From contig JAFYNS010000143.1 of NCBI GenBank assembly GCA_017556505.1, forward strand, positions 1 through 36,652: a stretch of DNA of 36,652 nucleotides, written 5' to 3'. Position 1 is the first letter of the stretch; every line of letters starts with the position of its first letter. Below, one piece after another: positions 23,930 to 32,074 of the stretch. The notes under the pieces were generated by a model. That model was not told the DNA's origin. It saw only the letters and a program-made list of their open reading frames with translations, and ran no database searches. Position numbers and translations under genes: made by a program. The DNA comes from Bacillota bacterium. GTDB lineage: Bacteria > Bacillota > Clostridia > Peptostreptococcales > Anaerovoracaceae.

Positions 23930-25963
23930 TCAGTTGGTTCTTACGTTTTCTTCTGCCGTTTCAAATTCCGGTACCGGTATATCTTCGAAAACCACCAGGG
24001 GCGTCATAGTTTCTTCCGCCGCCTGGCTGACAGCTGCAGCATTCTGAAGTTTTGACAGCTTCTTCGCTGCCTTTTCTGCTTTTTTTACCTCAGCAGATGC
24101 TTTTACTTTATCGATTGTTCCACGTACTGCCTGTATCGCTGCATCTTTTTTCTCAGAAGCAGACTCTGCAATCTGCGATTTTGACGGAAAATCAGGCATA
24201 ATCGGACGAGTGGATTCTGCAACGTGAATCTGCTGTGCGCTGCCTGCTTCATCCAGTACCACGCAGGCCTTGAACAGGTCGCCGTCGATGCTGATTTCGA
24301 AGACTCCGCCCATCAGAGCCGCCAGGTCCTTGGCGATGGCCAGGCCCAGACCGCTGCCTTCGGTATTGCGGGATTCGTCACCGCGCTTGAACCTTTCCAT
24401 CAACTCGTCCGCAGAGATGTTCAGAGGATCCGCAGAGATATTCTTCACCTCCAGCAGAACTTTGCTGGCCCGGTCCGGACGCTGGGAAACCAGCTTGCTG
24501 AGATTCACATACACCCGGCTTCCGTCAAGAGCATATTTACTTACATTCCCCAGGACATTCTCTATAATTCGCCACAGAAGCTGACCATCCGCCATAACGC
24601 GGCATCCATCCGGATCGCCCTCACATGCATTGCGGACAATGACTGTAAGGCCCCGGGCAGACAGTTTTTCATCCATCTCTGCAAGGCTCTGGGTCACCAG
24701 GGCCGCCAGGTCAATTTCTCCGATGGTAACCGGAATGGCCCCGCTGGACGCTTTGGCCGCATCAAACAGGTTTTCTGTCAAAACCTTCAGCCGCTGGGTT
24801 TTCTTATCGATGATATCCAGGTATTCCGGTGCATTTGGGCTGTCCAGTCCCTCTTTTTTCAGCAAATCGATATAGGCCGACATAGAAGTCAGCGGCGTCT
24901 TCAGGTCGTGAGACACGTTGGAAATCAGTTCTGTCTTCATTCGCTGATTCTTCAGTTCGCTGGCCACCGCCGCTTGCTGAGCGTCCCCGATATGGTTCAG
25001 ATCCACTGCCAGCCGGTCCAGCTCATCCAACATCCCCCATCCATCCGGTTTCACCGGAATTTTGCAGGACAGATTGCCGCTGCGAATTTCAGCCGTTCCA
25101 CTGCGGATGGCCTTGAACTTACGTATTTTGGCAGGTACTACCAGAATAATCAGCAGCACACATATCACTGCACCAAAGAAAATCCACATTCCATCAAGAT
25201 ACCCGTATCCACCGGCCCAGACCCCGCAGAAGCCTGCCACGGCACAGAGCAGAAGCAGATATGCCATAACTTTCAGCGTAGTCCGATCACTGCCGCGTAC
25301 GCCACGCCACAGGAACAGCCAGATACCGCCTATGAGGGACTTTTCCCAGAACTGATGTGCCTTCATCTTTTTTACCAGGGACACCAGCGAGGTCAGGCAG
25401 AAAATCGCAGATCCTGTCATAGCCAGAGTAAACAGTGCAATCGCCAGTTTATTCGGCATGCCGAAGTACTGAGGGTCCTGATAGTCAGACACGAAAGCAC
25501 GGAACCAGTCTTCACAGGCCCACACGTCGAACAGCAGAACGGTCAGACCGCAGAAACCCGCACCAAATCCGAAAACAGACATAATATGAATTTCAGACCA
25601 GATCCGGTCGTACCAGTTGAGATGTAAGCGTCCATCTTCTTCCCGTCCATAACGTCCTGTAAATACCAGAATCAGAATCAGCAGCACTGCGGCCGCCACA
25701 GACAGTCCTGCCGTTGTCAGCCCAATCACGGTCAGAGAATCCACGAAGCCGGGATCCGTCACATCGCCGGTCCATCTGCTTTCATAGTCTACCCAGTTTC
25801 CATTTTCATCATGATAGCCGTAATAAAAATCCGGATCCAGATTAAACCGGTAAATCTGCAGAAATGCCGCTGTAATGCTGGCTAAAAATCCCGCTCCAAC
25901 GGTGCTGACCAGCATCAGCATCCAGAGAAGCCCATAACTAAATTTTTTCAATTTTGTATCCAA
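23930..25963 (-). CDS. Membrane histidine kinase with C-terminal tail
   Basis: A 677-residue sensor kinase. About six membrane helices (near 9-30, 76-103, 126-150, 170-195, 232-252 and 256-277) precede a linker. The dimerisation motif is SNVSHDLKTPLTS with His352, and the ATPase domain has GSGLGLAIAKDLAALMGG. The first external loop (about 41-75) is Tyr/Asp/Trp-rich and may sense a ligand. After the ATPase domain comes an extra tail of about 105 residues, partly Lys/Ala-rich and helical, with no domain I recognise. The start is TTG with GGTGG nine bases upstream, overlapping the regulator gene by 26 bp; a later start is possible. It pairs with the adjacent regulator. Confidence 0.88.
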   Translation of the reverse strand: MDTKLKKFSYGLLWMLMLVSTVGAGFLASITAAFLQIYRFNLDPDFYYGYHDENGNWVDYESRWTGDVTDPGFVDSLTVIGLTTAGLSVAAAVLLILILVFTGRYGREEDGRLHLNWYDRIWSEIHIMSVFGFGAGFCGLTVLLFDVWACEDWFRAFVSDYQDPQYFGMPNKLAIALFTLAMTGSAIFCLTSLVSLVKKMKAHQFWEKSLIGGIWLFLWRGVRGSDRTTLKVMAYLLLLCAVAGFCGVWAGGYGYLDGMWIFFGAVICVLLIILVVPAKIRKFKAIRSGTAEIRSGNLSCKIPVKPDGWGMLDELDRLAVDLNHIGDAQQAAVASELKNQRMKTELISNVSHDLKTPLTSMSAYIDLLKKEGLDSPNAPEYLDIIDKKTQRLKVLTENLFDAAKASSGAIPVTIGEIDLAALVTQSLAEMDEKLSARGLTVIVRNACEGDPDGCRVMADGQLLWRIIENVLGNVSKYALDGSRVYVNLSKLVSQRPDRASKVLLEVKNISADPLNISADELMERFKRGDESRNTEGSGLGLAIAKDLAALMGGVFEISIDGDLFKACVVLDEAGSAQQIHVAESTRPIMPDFPSKSQIAESASEKKDAAIQAVRGTIDKVKASAEVKKAEKAAKKLSKLQNAAAVSQAAEETMTPLVVFEDIPVPEFETAEENVRTN

Positions 25964-26660
25964 TTCCCCACACCACCTTTAAATATTTTGGATTTTTCGG
26001 ATCGATTTCGATTTTTTCACGGATGCGGCGCACATGGACTGCCACCGTATTCTCGGGATTGTAGGCCGGTTCCTGCCAGACCTGTTCGTAAATCTGCTCC
26101 ATACTGTACACACGTCCTGCATTTTCCGTCAGCAGTTTCAGAATTCCAAACTCAATTGGAGTCACCGTTACCTCTTCTCCATCCAAAGTCACCCTTTTTT
26201 CATTGTCATCTACGCACAGCCCCCCTGAACTGTAAATACCGGCAGCCTGTGCCGCACTCATGCTTCCCAGGCTGGTGTACCGCCGCAGCTGAGATTTCAC
26301 ACGGGCAATCAGTTCCAGCGGATTGAATGGTTTCGTCACATAATCATCTGCTCCTACGTTAAGCCCCGTAATCTTGTCGTAGTCTTCTGATTTGGCTGAA
26401 AGCATGATAATGGGAATATTCTTTTCCTCCCGGATTTTCATGGTTGCCTGTATTCCGTCCATGTTCGGCATCATGATATCCATGATAATCAGGTGCAAAG
26501 TCTCCCGTCTCGCCGTTTCCAGCGCCTGAAAACCGTCATAGGCCTTCAAAACCCTGTACCCCTCATTCCGCAGATAAATTTCAATTGCGCCTGCGATTTC
26601 ACGGTCATCGTCGCACACCAGAATATTCAGCTGCTTTTCCTTCTGCATCAGATCTGCCAT
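25938..26660 (-). CDS. OmpR-family response regulator
   Basis: Transcription factor of a two-component system. The receiver domain has the acidic triad D17/D18/D19, phospho-acceptor D61 in MDIMMPNMDG and the conserved Lys in YVTKPF. The C-terminal winged helix (VTPIEFGILKLL, NTVAVHVRRIREKIE) is typical of the OmpR/PhoB class. I start at ATG 26660, five bases after GGAGG, giving 240 residues; the frame extends upstream to a GTG without ribosome site. It is translated just ahead of its kinase with overlapping ends. Direct repeats upstream suggest self-control. Confidence 0.94.
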   Translation of the reverse strand: MADLMQKEKQLNILVCDDDREIAGAIEIYLRNEGYRVLKAYDGFQALETARRETLHLIIMDIMMPNMDGIQATMKIREEKNIPIIMLSAKSEDYDKITGLNVGADDYVTKPFNPLELIARVKSQLRRYTSLGSMSAAQAAGIYSSGGLCVDDNEKRVTLDGEEVTVTPIEFGILKLLTENAGRVYSMEQIYEQVWQEPAYNPENTVAVHVRRIREKIEIDPKNPKYLKVVWGIGYKIEKI

Positions 26661-26711
26661 GTTTCCTCCAATCCGTACCCCTTTCCGGTACACTCTTAAT
26701 ATAAAAGCGGA

Positions 26712-26751
26712 ATATTACAAAACCCGTATTCCCTTTCTTACGATTTTCTTA
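26712..26751 (-). promoter_or_regulatory. Regulator/kinase promoter with direct-repeat operator
   Basis: TTTCTTA occurs at 26734-26740 and 26745-26751, exactly 11 bp apart, the spacing expected for an OmpR-class dimer. The inner copy overlaps the -35 position (TAAGAA on the minus strand), 17 bp from TAATAT (26712-26717). This is the layout of an activator-dependent promoter. Confidence 0.55.
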
Positions 26752-26763
26752 AGAAAGTTACCA

Positions 26764-26792
26764 TTGTGTTATCCTCTGTATTTTGATATAAT
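26764..26792 (+). promoter_or_regulatory. Vegetative promoter upstream of the ECF sigma gene
   Basis: TTGTGT (26764-26769), 17-bp spacer, TATAAT (26787-26792). It would give a leader of about 210 bases. The remaining AT-rich sequence up to 27007 shows no structured element I recognise. Confidence 0.5.
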
Positions 26793-26957
26793 AGTTTGAT
26801 GTGAAAATTGTTTACTTATATTTTAGCACTTTTCCTGTAATATTGCTGAAAAAAATGTCAGGAATATGTGACCATATTATGGAATTATCCGTTTCTATGT
26901 ATGGAGTGCAGATTACGAGTAATTTTTCATGGAATTTGCAATTTTTTTTATTTTTTC

Positions 26958-26989
26958 TGTAACCTTTTAGGGGTCAACTTTGAGTTAAT
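26958..26989 (+). promoter_or_regulatory. Candidate autoregulated ECF promoter
   Basis: TGTAACC (26958-26964) resembles the -35 element of many ECF sigma factors (AAC core). Sixteen bases later lies TGAGTTAA, a plausible but not exact -10. It is about 20 bases before the ATG, in keeping with self-activation. Confidence 0.4.
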
Positions 26990-27007
26990 TATGTAAGGAG
27001 GACGACG

Positions 27008-27508
27008 ATGGCTGAAACTTTTGTGCAAAACGAAAGTATTGAGACCGTCATCCAGCGTTACAAAGGAACCGTCTACAGTGTGGCTCTGTCCTACGTGAGC
27101 AGCCGTGACGATGCCGACGACATTTTCCAGGAAGTGTTCCTGATTTACTTCAGAACCAATCCGCAGTTTAATGACGAAGAGCATCGAAAAGCATGGCTCA
27201 TCCGGACCACCATCAACTGTTCCAAGCGTGTAGTAGACAGTACTTACCGCAAGCGTACGGTCCCTATGGACGAAATGGAAGAAGAGTCATTTGAATTTCA
27301 GACTAAGGAAGAGAACGCAGTCTACGTAGCACTGCAGGCCCTTCCGGAGAAATATCGAACTGTTCTCCACCTTTTTTATTTCGAGGACATGTCCATTGAT
27401 ATGATCTGTAAGGTTCTGGACCTGAAAGCCAGCACCGTGAAAGTTCAGCTCATGCGCGGCCGTGAAATGATGAAGGAAAAACTGAAGGAGGAAGGCTATA
27501 ATGACTGA
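27008..27508 (+). CDS. ECF-type RNA polymerase sigma factor
   Basis: A 166-residue sigma-70 family factor with only regions 2 and 4. Region 2 covers about 18-90 (YKGTVYSVALSYVSSRDDAD, DDIFQEVFL) and region 4 about 110-160 (LPEKYRTVLHLFYFEDMS, then a helix-turn-helix with ASTVKVQLMRGREMM). The start has TAAGGAGG. Its last codons overlap the next gene by 8 bp, a sign of translational coupling with an anti-sigma factor. The signal it answers to is unknown; the neighbouring divergent two-component system may share it. Confidence 0.93.
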   Translation: MAETFVQNESIETVIQRYKGTVYSVALSYVSSRDDADDIFQEVFLIYFRTNPQFNDEEHRKAWLIRTTINCSKRVVDSTYRKRTVPMDEMEEESFEFQTKEENAVYVALQALPEKYRTVLHLFYFEDMSIDMICKVLDLKASTVKVQLMRGREMMKEKLKEEGYND

Positions 27509-28904
27509 CGAAATATTTCGCGATGGATTTTGCGACGATATCTTTCGCAGTATGAAAATGCAGATGGAGCCTTCTGACGATGTAGTCGGAAGTCTGCTCG
27601 CAAAGATTGCTGCAGAGGCACCTTCTCAGGTAACAGAAAACGATAACGTGATTCCGTTCCGCCCTCAGGCTCAGCCTGAAATCACCGGAACAGCCGCATC
27701 CATTGCAGCAGTGGAATCCGCCCCAAGAAAACATTTTGCAAATAACCGAAAGAAAACGAACAAATCCATATGGTACTACGGCACAGCAGTTGCGGCCAGC
27801 ATCATTGTTATGATATCTACATTTGCGTTACTGGGACCGGACGGCGATGACGCCAGCGGCGTGCATGACCTGTTTGAACAGGCGGTTGGTCCGAATACAC
27901 AGATTGTCGGCATCGATAACCAGGGAAATGAAGATCAGACACCGGTTGGTGATGATGAAACCGTTCCTCCTGTATCCGGCGAAGAGAATTCCTCTTCCGA
28001 TGAAACCCCGGATGTTTCCGACAATGAAGGTGACGTACAGCAGCCTGAAGTTACCGGCAATAAGACCGATAACGAAGGTAAAACCGATACACCGCAGCAG
28101 AACGGAAAGTCTGACGGAAAGGACAGCAGCAATGGCAGCGACGGCAGTGAGCCTGGAAAGACGCCTTCTGACAAAGATACTTCCGATAAACCTGCTCCGG
28201 ATCATTCCGACAACGGCAAGGTAACTCCTGGTGCAGAAGGCACTTCTGCAATTCCATGGACCAATGAAATCATTGGTACCAGCCAGGTTGCTTCCATCTC
28301 CGTATCCGACGGCAACTATGTGGTTGACGGCACAGCCGTTTCCCGCTCTGATGTGGGTGAAACCATTGAAGTAGTAACCATCGCCCTTCCGCAGACTTCT
28401 ACTACCAATGCAGCAGAAGTAAAAGCGAAGGTTCGTGAAGTGAAAGGTGTATCCAGAGCAGCCATGGTTGCACTGGATGTGGAAGGTTTCGACCAGCCAC
28501 TGGTTTATGCCAATACAGATTATGCACCGTCTACTCTGGGTCAGCTTGTTTCTGATCTGGGGCTGGAAAAGAAGACTTCTTTCTCCGGCAATGTACGCTG
28601 TCAGATTTCCATGGTAGGATATTCCTCCAATCACAGCTACAGTGTAGACACTGCAGAAGCCGCATGGACTTATCTGCTGAATCAGGGCAGTGCACAGCGC
28701 GCAGCTGACAGCAATTTCTCCAACGGAAATGCCAAGGCACTGTTTACTTCCGATTCCAACCAGACAGGATCGCAGATTCAGTTTGGTGTCAGCGACAGCG
28801 GCTATCTCTATGTATCCCTGATGGGTAGGAAGCATACGTTTAATATCGGTTCTGAAAATGCAAAGGGCTTTATCGAATATGTAACCGGGGAGACTCTGGA
28901 ATAA
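27501..28904 (+). CDS. Single-pass membrane protein, probable anti-sigma factor
   Basis: The 467-residue protein has a cytoplasmic N-terminus (1-88) beginning with acidic and amphipathic helices, one membrane helix (about 91-111), a low-complexity Asp/Ser/Gly/Pro/Lys/Thr-rich external linker (about 140-260) and a C-terminal external domain of about 200 residues. I do not recognise that domain. Coupling to the ECF sigma gene and the topology fit a sigma-sequestering protein with an outside sensor, but there is no clear zinc-binding HxxxCxxC motif, so the sigma-binding mode is unclear. The linker could cross the cell wall. The product could instead be a wall-associated target of the sigma factor. 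Confidence 0.65.
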   Translation: MTDEIFRDGFCDDIFRSMKMQMEPSDDVVGSLLAKIAAEAPSQVTENDNVIPFRPQAQPEITGTAASIAAVESAPRKHFANNRKKTNKSIWYYGTAVAASIIVMISTFALLGPDGDDASGVHDLFEQAVGPNTQIVGIDNQGNEDQTPVGDDETVPPVSGEENSSSDETPDVSDNEGDVQQPEVTGNKTDNEGKTDTPQQNGKSDGKDSSNGSDGSEPGKTPSDKDTSDKPAPDHSDNGKVTPGAEGTSAIPWTNEIIGTSQVASISVSDGNYVVDGTAVSRSDVGETIEVVTIALPQTSTTNAAEVKAKVREVKGVSRAAMVALDVEGFDQPLVYANTDYAPSTLGQLVSDLGLEKKTSFSGNVRCQISMVGYSSNHSYSVDTAEAAWTYLLNQGSAQRAADSNFSNGNAKALFTSDSNQTGSQIQFGVSDSGYLYVSLMGRKHTFNIGSENAKGFIEYVTGETLE

Positions 28905-28926
28905 GAACCACAAATCATGAAAAAAG

Positions 28927-28971
28927 AAAAGGATTTCAAGATTGCGAAGGCAATCCTGAAATCCTTTTTTT
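28927..28971. terminator. Bidirectional terminator between sigma operon and pbp
   Basis: GGATTTCA/TGAAATCC and GATTGC/GCAATC form a 14-bp stem with one mismatch and a GAAG loop, followed by TTTTTTT on the plus strand and TTTTCTTTTT on the minus strand. It serves the two convergent operons. Confidence 0.92.
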
Positions 28972-28974
28972 ATT

Positions 28975-30276
28975 TTACTTCAGTTCCTGAAGAATCGCAT
29001 TGGCCACAGGTGCTGCTGCACCGATGCCGCTGCCTCCGTTTTCTACACATACGATGAAAGCATAGTCACCACTGAAACCGGTAAACCATCCATGAGGACT
29101 TCTGCCCTCGCCCACTTCTGCAGTTCCGGTTTTGGCATGGAGCTCCAGATCAGGGAAGTTTCCGTCACCATAATTGGAAACCACGTTATTCCGCATCATT
29201 TCCTTCAGCTGTGCAGCCGTTTCTGCACCGAGCAGTGTTGTGCTGCCAGCCCTGCTTCCTTTCAGCAAAATCGGTTCTGCTGCGGTTCCGCCGCCTGCAA
29301 TTGCTCCCATATAGACCATCATGGACAGTGGATTCAGCTGGTCTTCATACTGTCCGATACCTGCCCAGGCACGGTTGATGCCGGCTGCTTCAAACTCAAA
29401 CTGGCCAGCTGCAGTTTTAATTCCGTTAATATCATAGGAACCTGTCAGACCCAGTTTTTCAACATATTTTTCCATTGTTTCCGGTGTCATTCTGAGAGTC
29501 AGCTCTGCGAAAGCACAGTTGCAGGAGTTGGCCAGTGCATCCCGGAAGTTCTGCTCACCATGGGCAGAATAGCAGGTTACAAACTCCCCTTCTACCTCAT
29601 GTTTTCCGGTGCAGGTAAAGGTCCATTCATCCAGCGCCGGCAGCGTATCGATAGCCGCTGCGGAAGTAACCAGTTTGAAAATGGAACCCGGTGTCATGGC
29701 TGCAGAAACAGCCTTATTCATATATGCACCTGTTGATGCTGCCGCTGCGCTGCCATCATCTGCAGGGTCAAATCCCGGTCCGCTGACCAGGCAGAGAATT
29801 TCACCGGTTTTCCAGTTGTACACAGCTGCCAGTCCGCTGCGGCCTGCCAGTGCACGGTATGCCGTGCGGTTCAGTCTGGAGTCAACGGTCAGGGAAACCT
29901 TCCGTCCGGTTCCCATAAAAATCCCCTTGGTTCCGGTAATAAAGTTATATCCGATCATTTTGCTTCGGAATGCAGAGTTTGCCCCTGTTGCAATATTGCA
30001 GCCTTTGTCTCCGGTTACGTGAAGATTGGCGATGCGGATTTCCGGATCATCATGGTAATGAGCACCATCACTGTTATATTTCAGAAGCTGCACACCATTA
30101 CGGTCTTGAACAGCCCCCACCGTCATCATCCCCTGATGGAACACGTGATCATTGGCATAATAGGATGCCCATCTGCCGCCTTCCATGCCCAGACGGACTG
30201 TAAACAGTACGGAGCCTGCCACCAGGAAGAGCACCAGAAGCAGACATATAAACGCTCTTCTTTCCAGTTTCTTCAT
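28975..30276 (-). CDS. Class B penicillin-binding protein (transpeptidase)
   Basis: A monofunctional peptidoglycan transpeptidase of 433 residues. One N-terminal helix (about 9-28) anchors it. The three active-site motifs are SIFK (Ser198, Lys201), SCN (251-253) and KTG (382-384). The region before the catalytic domain is short (about 100 residues), as in actinobacterial PbpA and unlike the large N-terminal domains of PBP2 or FtsI. It overlaps the upstream SEDS gene by ATGA, so the polymerase and its partner transpeptidase are probably made together. Confidence 0.93.
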   Translation of the reverse strand: MKKLERRAFICLLLVLFLVAGSVLFTVRLGMEGGRWASYYANDHVFHQGMMTVGAVQDRNGVQLLKYNSDGAHYHDDPEIRIANLHVTGDKGCNIATGANSAFRSKMIGYNFITGTKGIFMGTGRKVSLTVDSRLNRTAYRALAGRSGLAAVYNWKTGEILCLVSGPGFDPADDGSAAAASTGAYMNKAVSAAMTPGSIFKLVTSAAAIDTLPALDEWTFTCTGKHEVEGEFVTCYSAHGEQNFRDALANSCNCAFAELTLRMTPETMEKYVEKLGLTGSYDINGIKTAAGQFEFEAAGINRAWAGIGQYEDQLNPLSMMVYMGAIAGGGTAAEPILLKGSRAGSTTLLGAETAAQLKEMMRNNVVSNYGDGNFPDLELHAKTGTAEVGEGRSPHGWFTGFSGDYAFIVCVENGGSGIGAAAPVANAILQELK

Positions 30277-31991
30277 AAGCGCTCACCTGCCTTTACTGCA
30301 ATACTTGCCCTTTCACGGGTATCTGCTGACTTGAGGAATGCCAGAAGTGCCCAGGAAACCATCATGCTGGTGCCGCCGTTGCTCACGAACGGGAAGGTAA
30401 CCCCGGTAAACGGGAACAGGTCCACAGACCCGAACACATTGAGCATGGTCTGGAACACAAACATGCTCATAGCACCGCAGGCGGCGATGGTATAGAAGGT
30501 GGATCTTGCTTCCATGATGGAACGGACAGAGAAAACTGCCAGTGTCACAATGCAGAGCACCGCCATCAGGGCAATAATCAGCCCCCACTCTTCAATCAGC
30601 ATGCAGAAGACCATATCAGTATCTGCTGCCGCTACGGTTTCCAGCCATCCCTCACCGGGACCCACACCAACCAGACCTCCGCTGGCCGCTGCACTCATGG
30701 CACGGCTCTGCTGGTACCCTGCAGCATCCACAAATTCCGGTTCCCACACATGTCCCCAGGAAGCGAAACGGTTTGCAATATACGGCTTAAACCGGATAAT
30801 AATCATCCCTCCGGCAAAAGCAGCACCCAGGAATAAAAACAGTTTTGAAAAGTCACCGCTTCGCAGGAACGCAATCACGACGAAAGTGACGAAGAAAATA
30901 ATGGCGGTTCCGAAGTCCCCCATAATGGCCAGACAGCAGAAGCAGAATCCGGAGAACAGCATGAAGGTCCAGAGGTTCTTTTTCTGGAAGAGCTCGTCCA
31001 GAGTCGCCGCCCCGATCCAGATAAAGGCCACCTTGACCATTTCCGATGGCTGGAAGGAAAAAGCACCAATCTGAATCCAGTTCTTCGCACCGAATACAAA
31101 GGTCCCGAAGGTCAGATTGAAAATCAGCAGCACCACTGCACCCCAGAGGAGCAGACAGCGCATTTTTTTCGTCAGAGACAGACTTCGCAGCATCATGCAC
31201 ATGATGACCATGGCTGTCACGCCCAGAGCAATGGCAATCAGCTGTTTTTTCAGGGCCGCCGGATTGGAGGAAGCCACCACCGCCAGACAGAGTGTGGAAA
31301 GGAAGAACGCGATGGTATCCATCTCAAAAGCGCTCTGCTTCAGAGCCCGCATCACCCCCAGATACACCCACATGATGGTAATGAGGCCTCCAAAGGCCAT
31401 GATTACCTGAGCCAGAGCTTCTGCAGGCACCGTAATCGCCAGCTGGAAAGCTGCCAGGAGCTGGAACAGTGTCAGTGCCGCAAAGGTCGGTCCCGCAGAC
31501 ATGGTCCGTGTATCCGACCGCCGCATATTGATATTATTATTCTTTTCTTCCAGGCTGATTGGCAGAAGTGTACAGGTGGTTGCCCCCATGCGGATTTCAT
31601 CACCGTACTTCAAGGGAACCGGCTTCATCGGTTCTTCAATCTGCACATCGTTTAAGAAGCTTCCGTTTTTCGAACCTACGTCGCGGAAGGTCCAGTTTCC
31701 ACCGCCGTCTCTCATGAGGAGCCCGTGGTTTCTGGACATTGCACGGTCCTTTACCACGATGTCGCAGCTTCCCGTCCGTCCAATGACGTTTTCCCAATGG
31801 GTAACCGGAACACTGATTTCTGTCAGCTCAAACTGATCGTCCTTCAAAGGTTTCAGTGTTTCCAGATGAAGATATGCCCACACTTCAGCGTAGCTTTTAT
31901 TATGCAGCAGACTGATGATGGAACGCAGCAGAATATACAGTGCCAGTGCTGCAAACACCCACCGTACCAGCTCGGTAAAAATCATACCCAT
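30273..31991 (-). CDS. FHA-domain SEDS-family glycosyltransferase (RodA/FtsW-like)
   Basis: The 572-residue protein joins an FHA phosphopeptide-binding domain to a SEDS peptidoglycan polymerase. A membrane helix (about 8-28) precedes the FHA domain, whose motifs are GR (71-72), SRNH (86-89) and KNG (108-110). The SEDS part (about 170-560) has about ten helices, with family segments FGTAIIFFVTF, GGLVGVGPGEG and PFVSNGGTSM. In mycobacteria separate FHA genes cluster with rodA-pbpA and a Ser/Thr kinase; here FHA is fused to the polymerase and no kinase is nearby. The start has AAGGAGG. Elongation or spore-wall synthesis are the likely roles. Confidence 0.92.
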   Translation of the reverse strand: MGMIFTELVRWVFAALALYILLRSIISLLHNKSYAEVWAYLHLETLKPLKDDQFELTEISVPVTHWENVIGRTGSCDIVVKDRAMSRNHGLLMRDGGGNWTFRDVGSKNGSFLNDVQIEEPMKPVPLKYGDEIRMGATTCTLLPISLEEKNNNINMRRSDTRTMSAGPTFAALTLFQLLAAFQLAITVPAEALAQVIMAFGGLITIMWVYLGVMRALKQSAFEMDTIAFFLSTLCLAVVASSNPAALKKQLIAIALGVTAMVIMCMMLRSLSLTKKMRCLLLWGAVVLLIFNLTFGTFVFGAKNWIQIGAFSFQPSEMVKVAFIWIGAATLDELFQKKNLWTFMLFSGFCFCCLAIMGDFGTAIIFFVTFVVIAFLRSGDFSKLFLFLGAAFAGGMIIIRFKPYIANRFASWGHVWEPEFVDAAGYQQSRAMSAAASGGLVGVGPGEGWLETVAAADTDMVFCMLIEEWGLIIALMAVLCIVTLAVFSVRSIMEARSTFYTIAACGAMSMFVFQTMLNVFGSVDLFPFTGVTFPFVSNGGTSMMVSWALLAFLKSADTRERASIAVKAGERL

Positions 31992-32021
31992 GAAAACACC
32001 TCCTTTTCCCTGTATTTACAG

Positions 32022-32050
32022 AAGGCCGGTTTACTGAATAAACCGGCCTT
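32022..32050 (-). terminator. Hairpin between permease and SEDS genes
   Basis: AAGGCCGGTTTA and TAAACCGGCCTT form a perfect 12-bp stem with a 5-base loop. The U-run on the minus strand is weak (CTTCTG), so it may be a partial terminator that lets some transcription pass into the SEDS-pbp pair. Confidence 0.6.
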
Positions 32051-32074
32051 TAGAATTCTTCTTATTCTATTTTA

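Noticed and set aside
27828-28913. 361-codon minus-strand frame opposite the anti-sigma candidate
   Set aside because: The sense strand has ribosome site, coupling to the sigma gene and sensible topology; the antisense frame has none of these.
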